Source: Collinsella aerofaciens (GTDB lineage: Bacteria > Actinomycetota > Coriobacteriia > Coriobacteriales > Coriobacteriaceae). From it: a stretch of 5,362 nucleotides of DNA. Where the stretch lies: NCBI GenBank assembly GCA_008671285.1, contig RPYR01000107.1:1-5362 (forward strand). The letters are read 5' to 3'. The notes beneath the pieces are model-generated. The model had not been told where the DNA came from. It worked only from the letters and a program-made list of their open reading frames with translations, and made no database searches. Both the position numbers and the translations under genes were made by a program. Of this stretch, positions 1-4,086 are shown one piece after another (the stretch's first letter is position 1; every line of letters begins with the position of its first letter).

Positions 1-1053
1 CTGCACGCGCTGTTTCGTGTGAATCGCGAGCTGGGCTGCACGGTTGTTGTGGCGACGCATCAGCCGCGCCCAATGCTCGAATACGCGACGTGTGCGTACC
101 GGATTGAGGATGGCCGCGTGCACGAGGCGGCGGATATGGCATCTTTGGGACGCCGAGAATCGCTGTTTTCCGATGACACGTTGGGGTGGGGTGCCATCCG
201 ATGTGCAAAAAACGGAGTATTCAGCAGGCGTGAGGACAATTTGGGCTCTCTGGAGCCGCCCGGGGGCGTATCGAGCGCGAAAAAAAGTTTGGAATTGGAC
301 AAATCGTCCGAATTTGTGGCGCAAACGTCGCTCGAGAACGGCTTGGAAGCCTTCTCGCGCACGGATGGAAGCAGAATACTCCAAAAAATGCACGCTGGGT
401 CGGCTACCACCCTGTCGGAAGGTTGGTTTCGCTACGATCGAGCGTCCGGCTGGGTGTTGCGTGGGCTCGATGCGTCGTTTTCGGCCGGTGCGGTGCATGC
501 AATCGTGGGCGGCAACGGATGCGGTAAGTCGACGATGCTCTCGGTGCTGGCGAAGACCGCCAAGCTGCAGCGCGGCCGCATGGTGCGCGGAGCGGCCTCG
601 GCGGCGTTGCTGCCTCAGAATCCCAAAGCATTGCTGGTTGCCGAGACGGTGTGCGACGAGCTGATGGAATGGGCTTCAGCCTGCGGATATGACGAGACCG
701 TGGCGCGGGAGCGCGCGGCGAGCTTGGGGCTGGACGGCCTGGAGACGCGCCACCCCTACGACCTCTCGGGCGGACAGCGCCAGCTGCTCGCACTGGCAAA
801 GCTGCTGCTGATCGGCCCCGAGCTGCTGCTGCTTGACGAGCCCACGAAGGGCTTGGACCTGGAGAGTCGCCGCACCATCGCCCGCGCCCTGCGTGACCAT
901 GCGAAGGCTGGCGGCACCGTCATCATGGCTACGCACGATTTGGACTTTGCCGAGCAGGTAGCCGACGACGTCGCCATGATGTTTGACGGCGAGATTGCCT
1001 GCATGGAGTCCCCGGCCGACTTCTTTGCCGACAACGTGTTCTATAGGGCGTGA
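1..1053 (+). CDS. ECF transporter two-domain ATPase (EcfA1-EcfA2 type), 3' part; 5' end outside the window
   Basis: Cytoplasmic ATPase that powers an energy-coupling factor importer. The reading frame is open from base 1, so the start lies upstream; the in-frame GTG at 19 is internal. The 350 visible residues begin with the end of a first ABC domain: its H-loop (VVVATHQ, His at 58-60) and the following RIEDGRV strand. A poorly conserved linker of about 90 residues follows (visible residues 45-132). The second ABC domain is complete: Walker A GGNGCGKST (508-534), Q-loop LLPQNP, signature LSGGQ (763-777), Walker B ending LLLLDEP (Asp codon 835-837) and H-loop MATHD. Two cassettes in one chain match YkoD-like ECF ATPases, where the cassettes would be EcfA1 and EcfA2. 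The next gene starts 4 nt after the stop and encodes an S-component-like membrane protein, which supports an ECF role. A drug-export or sugar ABC ATPase is less likely given this neighbour. Family assignment is secure; the substrate is unknown. Confidence 0.9.
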   Translation: MHALFRVNRELGCTVVVATHQPRPMLEYATCAYRIEDGRVHEAADMASLGRRESLFSDDTLGWGAIRCAKNGVFSRREDNLGSLEPPGGVSSAKKSLELDKSSEFVAQTSLENGLEAFSRTDGSRILQKMHAGSATTLSEGWFRYDRASGWVLRGLDASFSAGAVHAIVGGNGCGKSTMLSVLAKTAKLQRGRMVRGAASAALLPQNPKALLVAETVCDELMEWASACGYDETVARERAASLGLDGLETRHPYDLSGGQRQLLALAKLLLIGPELLLLDEPTKGLDLESRRTIARALRDHAKAGGTVIMATHDLDFAEQVADDVAMMFDGEIACMESPADFFADNVFYRA

Positions 1054-1057
1054 TGGG

Positions 1058-1771
1058 ATGACGGACTGTCGTTTCTCGCGTTTACTCACAAAACTGGAGA
1101 TTCCGCTGTTGTTGGCGGTGCCGGCGGTGATGGCAACGGCGTTGCTGGCGGGCGTTGAGCAGGCGGCGCTCGCCATGCTTGTCGTGGTGGCGCTGGTGCT
1201 TGCGCTGTTCTTTGCAGGCTACGAGGCGTCGCGACCGGGCCTGCGCCAGATTATGCCCACGCTGGTGCTGGCGGCGCTGGCGGCGGCGGGCCGCATCTTG
1301 TTCGGCCCCATTCCCGACTTTAAACCCGTGAGTGCCATCGCCATCATCGCCGGGGCGACGCTCGGGCGTCGCAACGGCTTCATGGTCGGCGCGTTGGCAG
1401 CACTGACCAGCAATTTCTTTTTTGGGCAGGGCATGTGGACGCCATGGCAGATGTATGCCTGGGGCCTGGTTGGCTATGTTGGCGGTGCGCTGGCGCATGC
1501 CGGTGCGTTCGACCGTGCGGATGGAACCGTGCGCATGCCGGCGCTGATGGCGTACTGCTTTGCTTCGGGTCTGCTGTACGGCGTGGTGATCAACGCGTAC
1601 GACATTATCGGTTTTGTACAACCGCTCACGTGGGCGGGCGTCGTGGCGCGTCTTGCCACGGCAGTGCCGTTCGATATCACACACGGCCTCGCGACCTGCG
1701 TGTTCTTGGCCGCCCTCTACAAGCCTTGGTGTCGACGGATCAACCGCGTTGTCGTGAAATACGGGCTGTAG
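1058..1771 (+). CDS. ECF transporter S component (substrate-binding membrane protein), substrate unknown
   Basis: A 237-residue, very hydrophobic protein with about six to eight predicted membrane segments (roughly residues 15-32, 36-54, 64-80, 90-104, 107-122, 130-148, 160-180 and 205-221). The central block contains PIPDFKPVSAIAIIAGATLG, then NFFFGQGMWTPWQMYAWG. That is the style of ECF S components, which bind a vitamin or related small molecule and dock on the EcfT-EcfA module. The ATG at 1058 is chosen because it lies 4 nt after the upstream TGA, giving translational coupling, and because the longer frame from 983 would overlap the ATPase. The Shine-Dalgarno match is weak (AGGG near 1045), as is common in coupled genes. 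A basic C-terminal tail (CRRINRVVVKYGL) probably faces the cytoplasm. The S-component identification is an inference from fold, motifs and context. The substrate (a cobalamin-type, thiamine-type, queuosine precursor or other ligand) cannot be told from this sequence. Confidence 0.8.
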   Translation: MTDCRFSRLLTKLEIPLLLAVPAVMATALLAGVEQAALAMLVVVALVLALFFAGYEASRPGLRQIMPTLVLAALAAAGRILFGPIPDFKPVSAIAIIAGATLGRRNGFMVGALAALTSNFFFGQGMWTPWQMYAWGLVGYVGGALAHAGAFDRADGTVRMPALMAYCFASGLLYGVVINAYDIIGFVQPLTWAGVVARLATAVPFDITHGLATCVFLAALYKPWCRRINRVVVKYGL

Positions 1772-1798
1772 GGCTGGTTGCGCCGGGGCGTGAATCAA

Positions 1799-1811
1799 TA
1801 CTTCCGAAGTA
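1799..1811. repeat. 13-bp palindrome abutting the left edge of the dyad element
   Basis: TACTTC-C-GAAGTA is a perfect 6+1+6 inverted repeat that ends exactly where the 31-nt left arm of the next element begins. No matching copy is present at the other edge. It could be an operator-like site, an insertion target, or chance. Confidence 0.4.
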
Positions 1812-1842
1812 CCATTTCAAAACTATGCCGGTTTACGGGGCT
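1812..1842 (+). repeat. Left terminal inverted repeat of the 166-bp element
   Basis: 31 nt, starting CCATTTCAAAACTATGCC and ending in GGGGCT. It pairs with 1947-1977 with one wobble position. Confidence 0.85.
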
Positions 1843-1851
1843 AGATTAGCG

Positions 1852-1875
1852 TAGGCCGACCATACCGGCTTTTTT
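1852..1875 (+). terminator. Possible weak intrinsic terminator for the ECF genes
   Basis: GGCCG (1854-1858) can pair with CGGCT (1866-1870) around a 7-nt loop. The downstream arm runs directly into a T run (1870-1875). The stem is only 4 to 6 bp and competes with the larger inverted repeat it sits in, so this is tentative. It lies 80 nt after the S-component stop codon, on the correct strand. Confidence 0.35.
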
Positions 1876-1946
1876 CAAAATAGAGCAAGCCGTTTACCTG
1901 AGGTTTTATTATTTCGGAATTGCGTATGGTTGGGGGTTCGCGATTC

Positions 1947-1977
1947 AGCCCCGTAAACCGGCATAGTTTTGGAATGG
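1947..1977 (-). repeat. Right terminal inverted repeat of the 166-bp element
   Basis: 31 nt, starting AGCCCCGTAAACCGGC and ending in GGAATGG. It is the reverse complement of 1812-1842 apart from one position. Confidence 0.85.
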
Positions 1978-2020
1978 CCGGCTGATATGACGGGCATCGT
2001 GGCCCTCAGAGAGCCAAATC

Positions 2021-2065
2021 GATCCGTTTTCCTCCGTCTCCAGACGTCCCCGGGGAATCAGTTGG
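2021..2065 (+). repeat. Direct repeat, left copy
   Basis: The 21-nt block 2021-2041 (GATCCGTTTTCCTCCGTC, then TCC) matches 2270-2290 at 19 of 21 positions. A second shared block, GGGGAATCAGTTGG (2052-2065), corresponds to GGGGATCAATTGG (2292-2304). Between the blocks this copy has about 9 extra bases, so it has diverged by an indel. It lacks the clean 7-bp hairpin seen in the right copy. Confidence 0.7.
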
Positions 2066-2073
2066 CGGCGCTT

Positions 2074-2103
2074 GCCACGAAACTGGCCCATCTACTACGT
2101 TTA
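2074..2103 (+). repeat. Left arm of the long inverted repeat around the terminator
   Basis: Positions 2074-2102 pair with 2205-2233 at 27 of 29 positions, and A2103-T2204 extends this. The core CCCATCTACTACGTTT is perfect. With a 1-nt bulge the similarity continues inward (TTTAGC against GCTTAAA, then TACCCCCGACC against its partner near 2187-2198), so the element is one long imperfect palindrome. Confidence 0.85.
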
Positions 2104-2137
2104 GCTTGATACCCCCGACCATGACCGCGTTTTATGA

Positions 2138-2172
2138 AAAACCGCAGGCTTTCTACCTGCGGTTTTCTTTTT
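2138..2172 (+). terminator. Strong bidirectional intrinsic terminator
   Basis: An 11-bp perfect stem, AAAACCGCAGG (2138-2148) with CCTGCGGTTTT (2156-2166), closes a 7-nt loop. It is followed by CTTTTT on the plus strand. On the minus strand the A run at 2137-2141 gives the matching U tract. The placement between convergent genes suits a terminator shared by the ECF operon and the exonuclease gene. It sits at the centre of the 2074-2233 inverted repeat. Confidence 0.85.
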
Positions 2173-2203
2173 GCGTTGTTCGCTGTGGTTGAGGGTAGTG
2201 GCT

Positions 2204-2233
2204 TAAACGTAGTAGATGGGTCAGTTCCGTGGC
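2204..2233 (-). repeat. Right arm of the long inverted repeat around the terminator
   Basis: Contains AAACGTAGTAGATGGG and then TCAGTTCCGTGGC. It is the reverse complement of 2074-2103 with two mismatches. Confidence 0.85.
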
Positions 2234-2252
2234 GGGAGGGCCGCGTGGGTTC

Positions 2253-2262
2253 CCTCGCGAGG
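2253..2262. repeat. 10-bp perfect palindrome
   Basis: CCTCGCGAGG is perfectly self-complementary. It lies between the inverted-repeat arm and the right direct repeat. It has too little loop for a stable hairpin and may be part of the larger repeat unit. Confidence 0.35.
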
Positions 2263-2268
2263 TGAAAA

Positions 2269-2304
2269 TGATCCCTTTTCCTCCGTCCCCAGGGGATCAA
2301 TTGG
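2269..2304 (-). repeat. Direct repeat, right copy, with hairpin at the 3' end of the exonuclease gene
   Basis: This is the second copy of the 2021-2065 repeat. TGATCCC (2269-2275) and GGGATCA (2293-2299) form a perfect 7-bp stem around a 17-nt loop. Read on the minus strand it starts a few bases after the exonuclease stop codon and the stem is followed by TTTTC, so it could act as that gene's terminator. The loop reads GGACGGAGGAAAA on the minus strand, which is Shine-Dalgarno-like, but no credible start codon and gene follow it. Confidence 0.55.
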
Positions 2305-2306
2305 GG

Positions 2307-3125
2307 CTAGAGTTCTAGCGTGAGGGTGACGGGGCAGTGGTCGCTGCCAAAGATGTCGCCGCGGATATCGGTGTCGCGCACGGTATTGGCGATTGAATCA
2401 CTTACCAAGAAGTAATCGATGCGCCAGCCGGCGTTGTTCTTGCGGGCATTAAAGCGATAGCTCCACCAGCTGTAGACGCCCTCGACGTCTGGATTAGCCG
2501 TGCGCCAGGTATCGGTAAAGCCGGCGTTGAGCAGCTCGGTAAACTTGCCGCGTTCTTCGTCCGAAAAGCCGGCGTTGCCGCGGTTGGACTTGGGGTTCTT
2601 AAGGTCGATCTCCTCGTGCGCTACGTTAAAGTCGCCGCAGGTCACGACGGGTTTGCCGCTCTCGCGCTCAAGCGCGCTCAAAAAGCCGCGATAGGCATCA
2701 TCCCAGGCCATGCGCACGTCGATGCGGGCGAGTTCGTTTTGCGCGTTGGGAGTGTAGACATCCACAAACCAGAACTTGTCGAACTCCAACGCGCAGACGC
2801 GGCCCTCGGTTGCGGCTTGGGCGACGAGCTCGGCCGCCTCGCCCTCGCCGGCGTAGGGCAGCAGCGCATCGGCGCGCAGCACGCGCAGCGGTTCCTGGCG
2901 GCTAAAGACCGCGGTGCCCGAGTAGCCCTTGCGCTCGGCGTAGCTCCAGGTTTGGTGATAGCCGGCCAGGTCGATATCGACCTGGCCCTCCTGCAGCTTG
3001 GTCTCTTGCAGCGCCAGGATATCGACGTCGAGTTCTTGCGCGATCTGGATAAAGCTCGGGTCCTTTTTGAGCACGGCGCGCAGGCCGTTGACGTTCCACG
3101 AGGCGAAAGTGTAAGTCTGAGGCAT
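2307..3125 (-). CDS. xth: Exodeoxyribonuclease III (ExoA/APE1-type AP endonuclease)
   Basis: A 272-residue Mg-dependent exonuclease/phosphatase-fold enzyme of base-excision repair. It cuts the DNA backbone 5' to abasic sites and trims blocked 3' ends. By alignment in mind to human APE1, every catalytic position is present: Asn11 (SWNVNGLRA), Glu41 (LQETKL), Tyr124 (VYTPNAQ), Asp165 and Asn167 (GDFNVAH), Asp237 (GWRIDYFL), and Asp262-His263 (GSDHCPV). The YSWWSYRFNARKNNAGWRID block places it with the Gram-positive ExoA/APE1 branch rather than the E. coli Xth branch. Length is normal. The start is fixed by AAAGGA at 3130-3135, 4 nt before the ATG. It is divergent from the sirtuin gene (113 bp between starts) and convergent with the ECF genes. 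The gene could equally be named exoA. There are no oddities in the coding region. Confidence 0.95.
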   Translation of the reverse strand: MPQTYTFASWNVNGLRAVLKKDPSFIQIAQELDVDILALQETKLQEGQVDIDLAGYHQTWSYAERKGYSGTAVFSRQEPLRVLRADALLPYAGEGEAAELVAQAATEGRVCALEFDKFWFVDVYTPNAQNELARIDVRMAWDDAYRGFLSALERESGKPVVTCGDFNVAHEEIDLKNPKSNRGNAGFSDEERGKFTELLNAGFTDTWRTANPDVEGVYSWWSYRFNARKNNAGWRIDYFLVSDSIANTVRDTDIRGDIFGSDHCPVTLTLEL

Positions 3126-3129
3126 GGTG

Positions 3130-3135
3130 TCCTTT
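3130..3135 (-). promoter_or_regulatory. Ribosome binding site of the exonuclease gene
   Basis: AAAGGA on the minus strand, 4 nt upstream of the ATG at 3125. It decides the start. Confidence 0.7.
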
Positions 3136-3208
3136 CGACGGGGTTGGCAGGCTTAAGATTAACGCAACAAGAGCGGGGCGGAGTCCGCGAGTGATAGTGC
3201 GAACGCCG

Positions 3209-3233
3209 CCGTCCCGGAGACACGGACGGAGGA
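3209..3233 (+). promoter_or_regulatory. Sirtuin ribosome binding site, partly inside a short hairpin
   Basis: GGAGGA (3228-3233) lies 5 nt before the ATG at 3239 and fixes the start. CCGTCC (3209-3214) can pair with GGACGG (3224-3229) around a 9-nt loop, which would hide the first two bases of the binding site. The binding site is clear; any control by the hairpin is speculation. Confidence 0.6.
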
Positions 3234-3238
3234 CTCAT

Positions 3239-3991
3239 ATGACGCAGGCAATATCGGACCCCAGGCAGGCCTCCGCCGCGCTGGCGGATCTGTTTGACAC
3301 CCACAAGCGCGTGGTCTTCTTTGGCGGCGCTGGTGTTTCCACGGCAAGTGGCATCCCCGATTTCCGCAGCGTGGACGGCCTGTATCACCAGCAGTTTGCC
3401 TATCCGCCCGAGACCATGCTGTCGCATAGCTTTTACGAGGCGCATCCGGCCGAGTTCTTCGACTTCTACCGCACCAAGATGATCGCGCTTGGCGCCAAGC
3501 CCAATCGCTGCCACACCAAGCTGGCCGAGCTGGAGCGCGCCGGCAAGCTAAATGCCGTGGTGACGCAAAATATCGACGGCCTGCATCAGATGGCCGGCTC
3601 ACGGCGCGTGTTTGAGCTGCACGGATCGGTCCATCGCAACATTTGCCAGTCGTGTAGCGCGGTCTATAGCGCCGAGTGGATTTGCTCGCGCGAGCACGAG
3701 GACGCCGCGGGCGTGCCTGCGTGCCCCGCGTGCGGCGGCCGCATCAAGCCCGATGTAGTGCTCTACGAGGAGCCGCTCGACGAGCACGTGCTGACCGGTG
3801 CCGTTGCCGCCATCGCCGCGGCCGATGCCCTCATTGTGGGCGGGACCTCGCTCGTGGTGTATCCGGCGGCAGGCCTTACGCGTTACTTTACCGGCGATAC
3901 GCTGGCTATATGCAACCTTGCTCCCACCGATCAGGATGCAAATGCCGACCTGCTGATTTCTTGCGACATCGCGGCCGCGTTTGCGTTCTAG
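3239..3991 (+). CDS. NAD-dependent protein deacylase, zinc-containing sirtuin (Sir2/CobB family)
   Basis: A 250-residue cytoplasmic enzyme that removes acyl groups from lysines, using NAD and releasing nicotinamide and O-acyl-ADP-ribose. Visible signatures: NAD-binding GGAGVSTASGIPDFR (residues 29-43), TQNIDGLH (109-116), catalytic His128 in FELHGS, a zinc ribbon with Cys136-Cys139 (CQSC) and Cys162-Cys165 (CPAC), and GGTSL (201-205) of the Rossmann fold. Substrate-groove residues are KPDVVLYEEPL. The GAGVSTASGIPDFR form and the lack of a class III Tyr-x-x-Arg pair point to a class U or similar bacterial deacetylase (Thermotoga Sir2 type) rather than a desuccinylase. This subclass call is inference. 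Length is typical. The ATG at 3239 is chosen over an upstream in-frame GTG at 3191 because GGAGGA lies 5 nt before it. It is divergent from the exonuclease gene, and the folate gene follows 95 bp downstream with its own candidate promoter. Confidence 0.95.
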   Translation: MTQAISDPRQASAALADLFDTHKRVVFFGGAGVSTASGIPDFRSVDGLYHQQFAYPPETMLSHSFYEAHPAEFFDFYRTKMIALGAKPNRCHTKLAELERAGKLNAVVTQNIDGLHQMAGSRRVFELHGSVHRNICQSCSAVYSAEWICSREHEDAAGVPACPACGGRIKPDVVLYEEPLDEHVLTGAVAAIAAADALIVGGTSLVVYPAAGLTRYFTGDTLAICNLAPTDQDANADLLISCDIAAAFAF

Positions 3992-4011
3992 CCCGCGCGC
4001 GCGGATACAAT
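3981..4011 (+). promoter_or_regulatory. Candidate sigma-70 promoter of the folate gene
   Basis: TACAAT (4006-4011) matches five of six bases of the -10 consensus and stands out in a GC-rich stretch. TTGCGT (3981-3986) is a partial -35 at a long 19-bp spacing and overlaps the end of the sirtuin gene. Transcription would begin near 4018, giving a leader of about 70 nt. Confidence 0.5.
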
Positions 4012-4036
4012 AGAAAGACTGAGTGCAAAGCGACCC

Positions 4037-4064
4037 CGCCGCCAGCTCCCCAAGCTCGGCGGCG
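4037..4064 (+). promoter_or_regulatory. GC-rich leader hairpin upstream of the folate gene
   Basis: CGCCGCC plus AGCT (4037-4047) pairs with AGCT plus GGCGGCG (4053-4064). This gives 11 bp with a single bulged C at 4057 and a 5-nt loop. It ends 10 nt before the AGGAGG site. A short TTTT (4071-4074) follows after 6 nt, too far for a classic terminator. It may be a leader structure or a weak terminator or attenuator after the sirtuin gene. Confidence 0.5.
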
Positions 4065-4074
4065 TGGGCATTTT

Positions 4075-4080
4075 AGGAGG
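4075..4080 (+). promoter_or_regulatory. Ribosome binding site of the folate gene
   Basis: A perfect AGGAGG. The ATG at 4081 touches it directly and is too close for initiation, whereas the in-frame ATG at 4087 is 6 nt away, so 4087 is taken as the start. Confidence 0.8.
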
Positions 4081-4086
4081 ATGTTC

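Larger units (their letters stand above)
1812..1977. repeat. 166-bp dyad-symmetric element with 31-nt terminal inverted repeats (MITE- or REP-like)
   Basis: The left arm 1812-1842 and right arm 1947-1977 are reverse complements at 30 of 31 positions; the one exception (T1817/G1972) would be a G-U pair in RNA. The shared core includes ACTATGCCGGTTTACGGGGC. A second inner pair lies in the same register: CCGACCATAC (1856-1865) with GTATGGTTGG (1924-1933). The whole unit is therefore symmetric about position 1894.5, not two chance arms. The centre (1870-1923) is AT-rich and unpaired. There is no open frame of transposase size and no obvious target-site duplication. It could be a miniature transposable element, a palindromic repeat family member, or a long structured RNA or terminator at the end of the ECF operon. 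The symmetry is seen directly; the element class is inference. Confidence 0.75.
1772..2306. other. Repeat-packed region between convergent genes, no convincing coding sequence
   Basis: 535 bp between the 3' ends of two convergent genes. I see no frame with credible protein features. Instead it holds a small palindrome (1799-1811), a 166-bp dyad element (1812-1977), a direct-repeat pair (2021-2065 and 2270-2304) and a long inverted repeat (2074-2103 with 2204-2233) around a strong terminator hairpin. The region is visibly more AT-rich around 1870-1925 and 2130-2175 than the flanking genes. Convergent 3' ends are a usual resting place for non-coding repeats and bidirectional terminators. Confidence 0.8.
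3126..3238. other. Divergent intergenic region between exonuclease and sirtuin genes
   Basis: 113 bp that should hold the start signals of both genes. TAAGAT (3154-3159, plus strand) is a partial -10 match, but I find no convincing -35 at normal spacing on either strand. GCGGAGTCCGC (centred near 3181) is a short palindrome. I therefore do not call specific promoters. Confidence 0.5.

Noticed and set aside
983..1057. An upstream in-frame start that would extend the S component by 25 residues
   Set aside because: It would overlap the ATPase gene by 71 bases and add a non-hydrophobic, Pro/Arg-rich tail. The ATG at 1058 directly follows the ATPase stop.
1082..1798. A 238-residue minus-strand frame opposite the S component
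   Set aside because: It is antisense to a clear membrane protein and rich in Arg, His and Gln. This is typical of the shadow frame of a GC-rich, hydrophobic gene.
1907..1912. TATTAT as a -10 box inside the 166-bp element
   Set aside because: There is no acceptable -35 at 16-18 bp and no gene downstream on that strand. It is an AT-rich loop.
2058..2300. An 80-residue minus-strand open frame across the intergenic region
   Set aside because: It reads straight through the terminator hairpin and both repeat units, has a basic low-quality composition and no recognisable domain, and has no ribosome binding site at a sensible distance. It is best explained as translation of repeat DNA.
1812..2304. 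A CRISPR array explanation for the repeats
   Set aside because: The arms are inverted, differ between the two elements and are not regularly spaced; there are no repeat-spacer units.
3191..3238. An upstream GTG start for the sirtuin
   Set aside because: It has no Shine-Dalgarno sequence. The added residues are Arg-rich and non-conserved, while GGAGGA sits at the right distance from ATG 3239.
2678..3514. A 278-residue minus-strand frame spanning the exonuclease start, the divergent region and the sirtuin start
   Set aside because: It overlaps two certain genes in the wrong frame and has no domain; it is a high-GC artefact.
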